A stretch of 64,000 nt of DNA from Ananas comosus (taxonomy: Eukaryota; Streptophyta; Magnoliopsida; Poales; Bromeliaceae): contig NC_033636.1 in NCBI RefSeq assembly GCF_001540865.1, forward strand, positions 8,095,233 through 8,159,232, written 5' to 3'. Numbering within the stretch: position 1 is the first letter of the stretch; every line of letters starts with the position of its first letter. This document shows positions 46,601-58,361 of the stretch, piece after piece. A program made the translations under genes and the position numbers. The notes beneath the pieces are model-generated. The model did no database searches. It had not been told where the DNA came from and saw only the letters and a program-made list of their open reading frames with translations.

Positions 46601-48049
46601 CATATTAAGTGAATTTATTTGGCTTTCTCTCCACAAAACTTAGTACTGCAAAATAAAGGCCAAACTTTTTCATGAACATCTCCAATTTCCAGCACAAAAA
46701 AAGGTATCCTCCATGAAACTAGTGTTTCTTCTAACCCGAAATACAAAATGAGGACGTTTTTGGAATTCTTTAGATAATAATACGTCAATGTAGAGTATGG
46801 CCTATAAAAGAAACCCTCAATCAAAAACCTACACGAAGTTTTGCGGATAATGATGCCAAAAAGAAAAAAACCAATGTCAACAGCAAAATCTTAGGCCGGA
46901 AACTATTCAAAGGTGCCTGCAATGCGGTGACAATTAACAAAAGAACACGAGAAAAGTGTGAAAGCAAAAAAAATAAAAAAAAAGTTTGGAAGCTAATCGA
47001 CATGCAGATTTCAGTAGATTCTTGAAAGCAAAATTTGAAAGCAACTGAATGCATTGTTAAGTATGTAACTGAATGCACCGGGTTTATTGAGATTATTGAG
47101 GAGGCATAACATTTTATGTTATGGCTAGCACGTCTTTCATGCCTTATGTATGAAGGACCTTCTTGCATGTGCTATGGTGTAGGCAAATTGATTGGCGGAT
47201 CCTGCTTTGGAAAAACTAGTAGTAGAGTTGGAATTGTATTCTAATTTGCATACTTTGCATATGTAATTTAGATTGTTCTATAAGGGAGAGAAGTTGAGCT
47301 TGGTAAGAGTGTGTACAAATTAGAGAGTAAGTGCGCCAAGTACTGTGCGTGCACAAGTAGAGAAAGGTGCACCAGGGAGGCAGTAGAGAGACAGAGAGAA
47401 AAGAAGAGAGAGGGTGAGAGAGATATAAACGACAGCTTGGGATTAAGCTACTCTTAGCGTTAGACGAGAAGTTGGTGTAATATTTTTGTATTATTTTTCT
47501 TAGTTTTACTTCTATCTCTGTTGTTTAGATTCTTCCGAGTGAAATTTCCTAACATGCATAAATATATGGAGCCAAGATAATTGATCCAAATGCATTTATG
47601 AGAGATCGAAATGCATTTTGGATCTATAACCTGCACCAGGTATTTACACAGAAATTCATCATAAGTAAAGATCCAAGTGTTCATGCTAGTATTATTATGC
47701 GGTCTTAATTTCTATACACCTCTACAATAGATGTTTCCCCATGATAAAATTTGTTTTGCGAAATTCCTTTATCTCTCCCATCTCTTAAGATCTAATGCAA
47801 AAGATTCAAAGCAATAAACAGCCTCAACATACGTCTTTCAATTTGTACGAAATAATTTTTCTGAAATTCAATTTGTGCAGAATTAATGATGCAACTCCTA
47901 GTTAACTTGTTTTGTGCATAGTACTTGCACTTATTTGATTAGAGTTTTCTAATTCTAGCAACCATGAGACCTAGAGTTCAGTCATAAAGTGGCAAATGGT
48001 TGTCCAATGAACTAGAGTAAGAAACTTAGAAAATCTTCTATCAAAAATT
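43636..48049. other. Long intergenic region without recognised genes
   Basis: I found no coding frame with a known domain. Short frames at 44303-44653 and 45469-45840 look like chance. The part 44277-44660 contains TGCAGTT/AACTGCA-type words shared with 26265-26425. A 65-bp tandem duplication lies at 46439-46570, and GA tracts near 47400. Confidence 0.45.
46439..46570. repeat. 65-bp tandem duplication
   Basis: The unit starting GTATATAGCAATGTGGGTTA (46439-46503) recurs at 46504-46570 with only a few differences. Both copies end at GTTATAGACTTGA. Confidence 0.9.
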
Positions 48050-48058
48050 AAGTAGAAT

Positions 48059-48215
48059 GACTGACCGTCCCTAGAGCAAGTGGCAAAGGGCTTGGTGGTT
48101 GATACCCGAGACCCAAGTTCGAATCCTAGTTGATTCACATTTCCAGCTAAGTTTATTTCTAAATGAAATAAACGAAGCGGATAGCGTGCTACCTATCTCT
48201 CAAAAAAAAAAAAAA
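48059..48215 (+). mobile_element. tRNA-derived SINE, copy 4
   Basis: It starts near GACTGACCGTCCCTAGAGC, carries the B box GTTCGAATC, and ends CTACCTATCTCTC plus an A tail. It is flanked by the exact 9-bp duplication AAGTAGAAT at 48050-48058 and 48216-48224. Confidence 0.9.
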
Positions 48216-48224
48216 AAGTAGAAT

Positions 48225-49135
48225 AATTCCTTGTGCAAATTCATTAACGCGAAAAGAGCCAAACAAAGAGACGTATTAAAGTTGGATAATCCCTATCCTA
48301 ATCTAGCAGGATACAGGACTGATGAGAAACTCCCCTACACCCTTCATAGAAATACAACCCTATAGATCTCCAGAGACGCCTACAAATAAATTGAGCAATA
48401 AGATCATATTAGGACTCAAGAATACAATCATCTTATGCTAACTAATATCTGGCTAAATGTCATAAATATCCTGCGGAACGATAGTCGACGTCGTCAGTAA
48501 TTAGACAGGGAAATTGTAGAACGCAGGAATATCAGCAAGTGAAAATTTAGGGCTTAGTACACTTTGTAAAACACATCTTCCTCCAACTCCAAGTCTCCAA
48601 CTAATTACAAAACAGACAAGGAGAAAGTATGCGATTAACTAGAATACTAAAACTACAAAGTGTAGTACATAAATGTGACCCAATTCGTTACTTGCTTCGA
48701 TTATCCAGCACTCAGATGAAATTGTACCATTTTCGTTGTGTAAGTCTACAACACTGCAAGCTTAAAGAGAACAAAGATGCTCTGTGACCAAAACATCTGA
48801 TCTTGATTTTAATCTCTGTAACCAACACCCAACATGAGGACTGATAACGACATGATTTGAAAAACTACTTCCAGATCAGGTATGTCTAGCCTAATCTTTG
48901 AGACATTTCTTACCAGCTAAATCTTATGACAGATTCAAAAATTTCTCCATTTTCCTAAACGTTCTTCACTTCTGCTGCTTCCGCGTTATCAGGTTAAGGA
49001 AGAGAAATGACAAGAGTTGTCTTAAGTGCTCAATGAAAGTAGGCTTATTCCGGTGATCCCAACTCATAAATGAGAAGAATCAATATTAAAAGATCGCAAT
49101 TAGAATCAATATTTATAATATGCACAAGATCACTG
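48225..49135. other. Intergenic, no gene recognised
   Basis: Nothing with coding or structural support is seen here. Confidence 0.45.
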
Positions 49136-49138
49136 TAA

Positions 49139-49928
49139 GGGGGCGTTTGGTTCGCACTATGAAACATTACTAGAAATAAAAAAATGTCCGAGAATTTTTT
49201 TTTTATTCATCCTATTACTAAGAATGTGGCATTACTGTGTTTGTTTCATACGGTTATATTATTTAGTCATGTTATGTAATATTACAAAAAATATACAATT
49301 AATTAATTAATTTTTTTAATTAATTTTAAATAATGCTATCAAAAATTTCAACATCTTTTTAGAAAAAAGGGAGAGAGAACATAGGTTAGAGAGAGAGAGT
49401 ATAATTAAAGAANTTTTTTAATTAATTTTAAATAATGCTATCAAAAATTTCAACATCTTTTTAGAAAAAAGGGAGAGAGAAGATAGGTTAGAGAGAGAGA
49501 GCATAATTAAAGAAATAGAAAGAGAAATAGAATCGAGATTAGAGGGAGTGAGAGAGTTGAGATTCTAAAAAAAGAGGGGGAGAGAGAGCTTAGTTTAGAG
49601 AGAGAAAAAGAGTTGAAGTGTAGAGAAAAAAAGATAAGTTTAGAGAGAGATATGAGGTTAGAGTGTAAAAGAAAATAATACCAACTAGCTGGCGGTTAGA
49701 GGGAAAGAAAAAGATTAAACATATTATGATTATCCCAATCTATTAATATGAGGATACCCACCCTCCCTTAAGGGAATGAGATTAGTACTTTGGAATAAAT
49801 CTCATTTCCAAATAAATTTAATATTACCAACTAGATTACTTAGTGCGTTTAGCCAAACACTGTCATATTTTTTTATTTCTATTGGATTACTAGAAATCTT
49901 AAAAAGATAGTGCGAACCAAACGCATCC
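49139..49928. mobile_element. PIF/Harbinger-like element, about 790 bp
   Basis: The left end GGGGGCGTTTGGTTCGCACT and the right end, complemented (GGATGCGTTTGGTTCGCACT), form a TIR of about 22 bp with further pairing inward. The 3-bp duplication TAA lies at 49136-49138 and 49929-49931, as in Tourist-type elements. The interior is GAGAGA-rich with no transposase. An N at 49413 splits two 101-bp near-identical copies, so the true length is uncertain. Confidence 0.8.
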
Positions 49929-49931
49929 TAA

Positions 49932-50176
49932 GTGTAATCTGATATGGAGTTGAACATGAATGAAACACAAGATACTAGATTGATTCATTACTGTACCAAC
50001 TTTGGCTCATCTTGACCCAGAAACAAACAGTTGATCTACATACCATTTACCACAGGAACTACTGTTAGTAACACCAATGCATCTTATTACAAATTCCATC
50101 CAAAAACCAACGTATGCAAGGATTCATCAAATTGATAACAATAATCATTTATATCATTGTTAATTGCAATATAAGC

Positions 50177-50227
<51 letters not shown>

Positions 50228-50459
50228 CACCTTGGGGTGTGTTGTTGATGGTATGGAGAGAAAAGGGTTTGGGTTCTCACCACGATTTCGTAGCGTCGTA
50301 GGAGCCAAACTCTGAGGAGTGTGTTCGAATCCCGAACTGTGCCCCTCCTACGCAGAGCGGCCTTGGGAGACCTTTGGTTGAAGTCGGCGGCGAAATACCC
50401 AAGAAACCGACTTTAACACTGTGAAGTCGGCGGCCGAATCGCTCGATTTGAAGACCCAT
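49932..50459. other. Intergenic with AG microsatellite
   Basis: An AG tract spans 50179-50224. The GC-richer part 50270-50459 has a GTTCGAATCCC word like a tRNA T-loop, but no flanking tRNA cloverleaf can be built. No gene is supported. Confidence 0.5.
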
Positions 50460-51140
50460 CTGAACGGTGTAGTGTACTGTGGCCCGTACGAGTGTAATGT
50501 AAGCCGTTCCGGGCCGGTACGGCCCACATTAGCCAGGCCGAAACGGGCTAGAGGCTGGCCTGGCCTGACCAGGCTTCAATTTCGGGCCAGGCCGTGCCGG
50601 ACCCGAGTTGCCTAGCCTCGGGCCCAGCACGGCCCTTCTGCCTGGAAGGCACGGGCCGTGCTTCAGACCAATCTCTTAAAATATTTATTTATTTAATTTT
50701 TTTAAAAAACTTAGTATAAAATTTAAAAATATAAGCAATAAATATTTTTATTTAAATTAATATTTTGATTAAATCACTAAAAATTTATAAAAATAATTAC
50801 AATAGATATAATAAATATTTAATTTTTTTAAAAATAAATAAATTTATTATTTTTTGGAAAAAAATAAAATAAAATTTTGGTCCAATGGATCAAAATTCTT
50901 TGGTCCATTGGACCAAAATCACTCCTCCCAAGGTCTAAAGAAGAGCTCAAGCCTCCAGGGGAGGAGGGCTTGCCCCAAGGCCCAAGGCACTTGGGGTCCG
51001 GGCCATGCTGGCTCAGCTGGCGCGCCCGTGTCGGGCCGCCCGCCTCTCCTCGGCCCGGCACAGTCTAGACCCGTTTTGGGCCGTACTAGGCCGGGTCGTC
51101 GGGTCCTACAGGAGCGGCCCAGCTCGGTCCGGAAATAGGT
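50460..51140. repeat. GGCCCG-rich repeat with AT-rich core
   Basis: Two GC-rich flanks (about 50480-50660 and 50935-51125) are full of GGGCCG, GGCCCG and AGGCC words in both orientations, such as CCGGGCCGGTACGGCCC. They enclose an AT-rich core (50670-50880). This layout is typical of a dispersed non-autonomous plant repeat. I cannot assign the class. Confidence 0.5.
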
Positions 51141-51785
51141 GCCTCTAGAAAAGGAAAATTTTTAAAACTACCTAAAATTTATCTGAACTACATTTTATTA
51201 TTTAAACTTCAATAAAGTATTAAAATCCAACCCTAAAACCATAATTCTATTATAATTATAATCTACTATAAAATCAGTATCAATCAAAGAAAACAGAAAT
51301 TGAAACTGAATTTTTCTCGGTGGATCACTTTAGCATCTATTTCACAAATTTTTTTTAAAAAAGATAGATATAATTAATAAAATCCTAAAAGGCTAACATT
51401 AGATAGATTATCTAATTTATGTTTGTAAAGCTTTATTGTTGAGTTGAACAATCAATTCAAAATTTTTGATTTATTTGAAATAAGTGGACGTAATTTTGAA
51501 TAAAAGAGAAATCAACAACAAAGATTAAGTTTCTATTTATTTTTATGGATCTCGAAAGTTGAACTTGTAATTTTGATAAAATTATAGACGTTAGCATTTA
51601 TTTGGACATCAAAGTCGTAAAATTGTACAAACTGTCACTCAAAGATAATGTGAAGATCGATTTTTAATTTTGGTGATTTGAGAGCGAAGTCAAATTCGCA
51701 AAATTGACAAATTTTTTTTTGGACCCAACTCCCCACTTCCAAATAGCAAAACGGATGAAAATTTTATTATTATTTTTTTTAAAGT

Positions 51786-51788
<3 letters not shown>
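51141..51788. other. AT-rich intergenic
   Basis: No gene or repeat boundary is recognised. Confidence 0.45.

Positions 51789-51842
<54 letters not shown>
51789..51842. repeat. AT dinucleotide tract
   Basis: A perfect AT microsatellite of about 53 bp directly before a foldback element. Confidence 0.9.
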
Positions 51843-51850
<8 letters not shown>

Positions 51851-51852
51851 TT

Positions 51853-52391
51853 GTTACTATCCTATTAATAGGATAGGAGCACTTGTCCTATCAAGTTGTT
51901 CTGTATGATCGAGATTCCGAATCAATGATCGGAATCGTTGAAGTTGATCTAGAGTATTTGAAATATCTAGAAACTAAATTTCATAAATTTTGATAATGGT
52001 TTACATGGTGATCAAAGTGTCGTAAAATCGACAATTTTTTACGGCCTATATGAGCCGTTTGCTTGTTTAACGGTGTAGAGCAATCCAAATTGCTTGAATT
52101 TTTGATAGAAAATTTTTTATACTATTTAGATAATATTTGATAACTCTGATTACGAACTGAGAAAGTCTAACCTCTATTTTAAGAAGGTTATTCATTTATG
52201 ACCGTTCATTTTTCAACTCTTAAGATGAACTTGATAATGATTTTTAAATAATACAAAATTTGGTTTCTAAACATTTCTAATTGTGTAGATCAACTTCAAC
52301 GGTGCGGATTATCAATTTGAAGTTCCGATCATTCAAATCGACTTGATAGGACAAGGGTCCCAATCCTATTAATAGGATAGTAGCCGGACCC
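51853..52391. mobile_element. Foldback element, about 539 bp
   Basis: The 20-bp palindrome CTATCCTATTAATAGGATAG near the left end (51857-51876) recurs, slightly altered, at the right end (52361-52380). The adjacent TTGTCCTATCAAGT words are inverted copies. The core (GATCGGAATCGTTGAAGTTG then TAGAGTATTTGAAATATC) matches the elements at 390 and 5384. It is inserted in TA-rich DNA, so the TSD is not readable. Confidence 0.75.
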
Positions 52392-52835
52392 TATATATAT
52401 ATTATATATATATATACAGTAATGATAACGAATTTACCATTCCGTTATGACACGTGTATAAGACACGTGCAGACATAAGTCGGTGGCATTTGAACCTATA
52501 ACGGTTCATTCAAATGCGTCTTTAAATAGACGGATCCCTCCTTCGCTCAATTACGTTTGGGCACATCCCATCGTCTTCCTCGTCTTCTCCCACCTTCCCC
52601 TCCTCCTCCCCCGCAACGCCCATGGTGTTTCCTCTTCGTCGACGCGTTCTAGGGTTCTTCTCCCCTCTTTCAACCCGTGCTAGGGTTTCTCATCAGGTCT
52701 CTCTCTCTCTCTCTCTCTCTCGCTGATTCCTCTTCTTGAATCCAATTCCATTTGCTACGATGATCGCATGATATCAACTCTCCATCACGATGTGGTTTAC
52801 AGGGTGTTCTCGTCCATCACAATGTGGTGCTTACA
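52392..52835. other. Promoter-like stretch without an assigned gene
   Basis: GACACGTG-type words (52449-52470) precede CT-rich, gene-leader-like sequence (52540-52720). A donor-like CAG/GTCTCT and a CT tract follow near 52697. The small frame at 52483-52683 has no known domain. It may be the first exon of a dead or non-coding transcript. Confidence 0.35.
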
Positions 52836-53880
52836 CATCTTCTTCAAGATCTAGGGGCTCGATGATGTCTCGATGCATAGATATCTTGTGCTCTGACACA
52901 TTGAAGTTTAAAGAGTACCAACTCCACAATCGGATCCAATCTTTCTAGGGTTTTCCCGACTCAATCATCGTCAAAGTGCGCATGCGCATCTTCTTGAAGC
53001 TCTTGGCGCCCGATGATGTGCTGATGCCCTCCATTTCTTAGCGCTCTTACTAACGGAAGTTTCAGGGCTACCAATTCGAGGATCATCGATCTTTCTAGAG
53101 TTTTCCGGACTCGTCCGTCATCAATATATGCGTGCGCATCATCTTCAAGCTCTTGGCACCCGGTGATGTGTTGATGTCTCCATTTCTCGCTCTTTTACTC
53201 GTGGTAATTTCGGGCCTGCCAATTTTAGGATCATCAATCTATCTAGGGTTTCCTCGACTCATCCATAATTAACATGGGCGTATTTATCTTCTTCAAGGTC
53301 TTGGCACCCAATGATGTGCCGATGCCTTTATTTATTGCGACCTTACTCATGGAAATTTCGGGGTTTCCAATTCTGGGATCATTTATCTATCTATGGTTTT
53401 CCCGACTCATCCATCACCAATATGGGTGTCTGCATTTTCTTCAAAATTTTAATGTGGATGATCATATGATGTGCCGATGCTTTGGTTTCTTGTGCTTTTG
53501 CACGTTCAATATTGTCTCAGAAAGATGTCAGGGTGAGTTCCCTATCCTGCTAATCTCTTCGTTTAGTTGTTGCTTTTGTAATAATATTTTTTTGGAGCAT
53601 TATTTTCATGTGGATTCTTGGATTCGGGTGCTTCATTTTCTCAATTCCATATTGTACTTGATGATGTGCCGACATCTTGATTTCTTGTGCTCTCACAATG
53701 GAAGTTTGTGGGGGGGTGTATCAAATCTGAATCAGATCCAATCTTTATGGATTTTCCTAGAATCAGATCCAATCTTTATGGATTTTCCTTACTCATCTGT
53801 TGCAATGTGGCATGCTTATCTTCTTCAAGATCGTGGAGCTCCATAATATGCTGATGCCTCTATTTCTTGTGCTCTTACAT
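52836..53880. repeat. Tandem repeat, unit about 150 bp, about 7 copies
   Basis: Each unit opens near CATCTTCTTCAAG, continues with TTGGCACCC and GATGATGTGCTGATGCC, and later has GGATCATCAATCTATCTAG then TTTTCCCGACTCATCCATC. Unit starts lie at about 52836, 52987, 53137, 53284, 53433, 53631 and 53813. The copies differ by 15-30 percent. A shorter internal duplication (about 32 bp, TCAGATCCAATCTTTATGGA) sits at 53733-53790. The long frame at 53274-53846 is a by-product of the repeat. Confidence 0.8.
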
Positions 53881-56800
53881 GCTCAATATTCGCTCAGAAA
53901 GATGCCAGGTGCATTCTCTATCCTGCTAATCTCTTTTTTTTTCCCCCTTCCTTTGTAACCTTATATTCTTGTTTATATTATAATTCTGTAGTCATTATAT
54001 AAGGCTGGAGCCTGGAAGGAATATATTTGTGTTACATGATAGATTCAGATCATAATAATGAATCTATTATTTCTCAACACTGATAATGTCACTTTTGTTA
54101 TGGCCTATGTGGTGTCTTTTGGCTTCAAAAGAGAATGACAAGTGGCCGGCCAAAAGCTCGACAAGATAGACTAAGTAAGAGGATTTTCGATGTCGACATT
54201 AGCGTTTATAATCTCCAAAGTATGCCACCTGGGTATTTAATCACCCAAGGGGCTTGATGCTAATTTGGTGTAGAATTAGCACTGAAATATAAGTGGAAAA
54301 TTAGGTAAAGGACAGACAAAAGGATCTGTTTTGTATATGGTTTGAAACAGTTGGATTTGAAAAGTGTTAAGTACTTGGCGTACTGGAAACACTACTACAA
54401 AGATATGGTTGGAAAATTAGAACCATAGCATCATAGATTCATTCACGTTATTAGTAATATATATACTGTTATTCAAATGTGAAGAAATGGGCTTTAGGGA
54501 ACAAAAATAGAAAGTTGGCGACTGTGTTGTCATAGACAAAATCAAAGTAAACAGAAAAGGAAGAAGTGGCGATATGGACTGAACATATGGATTTTGGTTT
54601 TGATTATGTTGTTTTGTTAGGCTAAAGTTGTTTCGTGATGCTAATAATCATACTACGAAGATAGTGTTAAAGAACAAAATGTAAAAGAATCCATTTTTCT
54701 ATTATTTGATTCAGCTACTAGTAAGGCATCTGTTATTCTTGAAGAGTACAAAGCATGTGTTTTTGGATGTTAATTGGTGATTTTAGGGCCATTTGGATGA
54801 ATTGGATGAATATTAGTAGTAGCTTTTGCTGGGTCATGACAGAAAAACAAGAGAAACTAAAAGAAAACATGAGAATGGAAAAGAAAAAGGAGGAATAATT
54901 CGTTATTCTGCAAATATAGGGCAATAAACAAGCCCGAGTGGTTACTTGTTAGATTGAGAGCATTTAGGATAGTGTGATTGTTGTATTATTGTTAGTTAAA
55001 TGAAAATTGGTGACTGCCGGGAAGTCAATGTTAAGCAAACCTAGAGAATCGTTTTACTAAATGGATGTCGAGGTAAAATGGGTTTCAAAAGGAGTTCAAT
55101 TTAGCGGTTTATTTGAAAGGGGTTTATTTCTATTCAATCGATAGTTAGTGAATGCAAGTGAACACAGTTAAAGGATCTAAACAGCACAGAGAATGTAATG
55201 AAAATATGGTTTTGAGCAGTCACAAACTTTGGGTTGATTATGTGTGTGTCTGTGGTGATGAAACATATAATACAAAGACATAATTGAAAATGGGATTATA
55301 AGGTGCCAGAAAATTGAGCCTTTTGTAGTGAAAAATATCGCATTTTAGGAGGACCTGGTTGGTGGATTTTATAGTTAGTTGAGTTTGTGTCGAACATTTG
55401 GGTTTTGATAGATGTATCAAAGAAAAACAATTAAGAAATTAGAAAATGGAGAGTAACAAGAAAATTATGCTACTAAAGACTCCAATATGTGGGTGGAACC
55501 ATGGAAGTCATCTATTTCTACTATGTATTCTCCTTATATTATAGCAATATGGTTGTTGTATTTTTACAATATTGAGCTTGACTTTGATGATGACCTTATT
55601 TGTGAATTTGGTTGTCAGCAGAATGAAAGCAAGTGATGGATAAAAAGCTAAATTTGATACCAAATTTAATCTCTGGCAGCGGCGGAGCTAGAACTTTTGT
55701 GTAGGAGGGGCATAATGGATGGTCAATAAAATTTTACTCATCTCTGTTAGCTTTATTTATTTTTTTCATATTTATAAATTATACTACTGTAATTCTATCC
55801 TTTAATTTTATTATGAGATATATAATTACTTAAAATATAGTAAGAAAAATATTAGTAAATTCTTTAACTAGTTGGTTAGCTAAAATATTTTTCTAAAATT
55901 TTTTTGACAAGGAGGGGCACTAAATAACAATTTACATTCTCTAACTAGTTGGTTAGCTAAAATATTTTTCTAAAAAGTTTTTGACAAGGAGGGGCACTAA
56001 ATAACAATTTATAATATTTTTTTTCTTGTTAGTATAAAGAAATTTGGGGATCAAGCAGGGACACATGTCCCTGCTTGACACTCCCCCGCATCTGCCCCCG
56101 ATCTCTAGCAACCATAAGAATGGGATTTTGCTGGTGGCAAACGAAAGAAAAATAGTCTCAAACACTTGGGAGTTTTAATTGCAAAAGAAATTAATTGTTA
56201 ATTCTGATAAACAAAATTAGAGATGAATGCAAGTGAAGAAGAGCTAGGGTATAGGATCTATACAACATCAGGGATTGACCAGAAATGCAGTCCGTAGCAA
56301 CAGGAGTAGGTACAATTTATGGGAGTATTTGTGCTACTAAACCGTCTAGTGAAAATAGCTCTGGAAAATAAAATTGCAAGGTATCTAGTCACACTATTTA
56401 CTTTATTGAGGTTCTAGGGTGGCATTTCCTTTTTAATTTCATGGCAAAGAAAGATTGTTTCATAGAGTAAGTTAGATGGAAACCACTGGCCAGCCAAAAG
56501 TTGATTTTTGGCAGAACTAGATTATTTATTTTCTTGGCGGACAGATGTATAACTTAGAGGACATACAATTAACCCTGTTTAGACTTGAGGTAAGATTTTG
56601 CGAGTATTTATTATCATGCTCGAAAGTGATTTTGTGAGTGATACTTTTATTTAAGGATCTATGGAGTAGAGATCATGTGGCAATTGGGTTGTGACAGAGA
56701 AACAAATGAACAACACTAAAAGAGAGAAAGAAATGGAAATGGAAGAAAAGAAAATATACTATGATGCATTCATCACTGCAAACTAGGGTTGAAGGGGATT

Positions 56801-57837
56801 TTTTTCATTTTAATGATTTTTATTATAGTGTTACCTCTTGTTCGATTTAAAACTGAGAATAGCCTGTTTTGTCATTTTAGGCCGTTGAAGTGAAAATATG
56901 TATTGCTTGAGAACTCTAAAAACAGAATAAATGTTTGGAAGACCTTAGACCAATTAAGGTGTAAACATATATGAATAGGCTGAGTAAGAGGTTGATTTAT
57001 GGGTTCATTTACAGGACTTTATTGCTATTCTCGTGGAAAATTGTTTGTTGTTGCTAGTAGTTTCTTTTTTTAAAAAAAAGATCTTGCAAGATGCATTTGG
57101 ACTATGTAGAAGATCTACTATGAATGTGGTCTGTATTTGAATCAGATTTACTAAGCCTTTATGGAGTTGTAGGTGATCTGTTTGTGATATTTGGTTGATT
57201 TAGATTATTGAAAGATAATTATTATTATTGAACATTAGAAAAAATGAGTTTTTGAAGAGAAACTATGGTGGATTTTAGAGTTGATATAACTAGAATGGAT
57301 TATCGTAGCTGGCAGTTGAATGGAGACAAAACTAGGAAAATATGACAAGATGGAGAAAATCGATATAAGAAGGGTAAGGGTAGAATGGACAAAAATATTA
57401 ATCTGCATATACAGGTTTGCAGTGTAAGGCTGGGGTTGGATGGATCATTTTGTTTTATTTAGCCAACTCATAACACTAGAATTTGATTATTAGGATGGTT
57501 TGTTTCATCGCTTTTTTGATAAACGGAATGAAAAAAAGAAGTGGATGGAAGCTTCGGAAGTTCTGATACCAAACCAATATTATGCAACCCTAAGTAAAGG
57601 ATTAAGAGGAAACCAAGCTACAAAGACTAAATAGAGATCTATTTAGTGGTTTTATAATAAATTGATTTATTTCTATTGAGTTCAAGAATTAGTCATCAAC
57701 AAAAATGGTTACTAACTAGAACTAGGGATTTGGAAAGAACTGCATTTGAAACAATTGGATTTTGAGGGTAGTAAGCAATTATTGGTGCCAAATAGTAATG
57801 TGAAGATTGTATTGGATAATCAGACTTAGAACGACTT
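53881..57837. other. Long intergenic region without recognised genes
   Basis: No frame with a known domain and no tRNA is seen. A 77-bp tandem duplication lies at 55860-56013. The stretch 55680-56110 starts GGCGGAGCTAGAACTTTTGT and contains GGAGGGGC words typical of dispersed plant repeats. Confidence 0.45.
55860..56013. repeat. 77-bp tandem duplication
   Basis: The unit from TAACTAGTTGGTTAGCTAAA to GGAGGGGCACTAAATAACAA occurs twice with a period of 77 bp and few differences. Confidence 0.88.
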
Positions 57838-58361
57838 ACGCCTGGTTTAGGAACACCGTGGCCAAATACACTCGCTTTAATGCTTTAGAGGATCCAAAAG
57901 AACTAGGGAGCATTCAAAGCTTTCCTACAATGTTGTAGAATAGTGGCAGGAGCCACCATTGTAGAATCATCGGGCCAATGCTTCTCCTATGGTAGTTCCC
58001 ACCATTATATATTGCATTATAGGAATGGGGCTTCGAAGTGCTTCTAGAACTTTTAGGCCCTCTAAGGCCTAGTTTGGGCTTGCGGTGTCCGGAAGCACTC
58101 TTTTTCATGCTTCTTAAGGTCTAAAAAATTTAAAAGAGTTTTCAATTTTTTCTCTTCCAATGATATAAAATGGTGATGAGAACCAACCCCGAAGAAGCAA
58201 GCAATAGCTAGCTTCTCCATAGAAGTGCTTACTTCTCCGGTGGTGGTCTCACCACCATTTTATAGCATTAGAGGAGAAATGATTGAAAGCACTTAAGGAT
58301 TTTTTTGGCCTTCCGAAATATAAAATCGGGTGCTTTTAGCCCTAAAGTCTCAAACTAGGCA
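57838..58361. repeat. Repeat with GCCTGGTTT/AAACTAGGC ends
   Basis: It starts CGCCTGGTTTAGGAACACC and ends TCAAACTAGGC, an inverted pair. Inside, a related word AGGCCTAGTTTGGGCTTGCG occurs at about 58066. Palindromic words around CCACCATT...AATGGTGG recur. It is probably a nested or composite small transposon. The boundaries are approximate. Confidence 0.45.

Noticed and set aside
50290..50350. tRNA-like GTTCGAATCCC word
   Set aside because: No acceptor, D or anticodon stems can be formed around it, so a tRNA gene is not supported.
53274..53846. 190-residue open frame
   Set aside because: It lies inside the 150-bp tandem repeat and its translation has no domain. The frame is open by chance.
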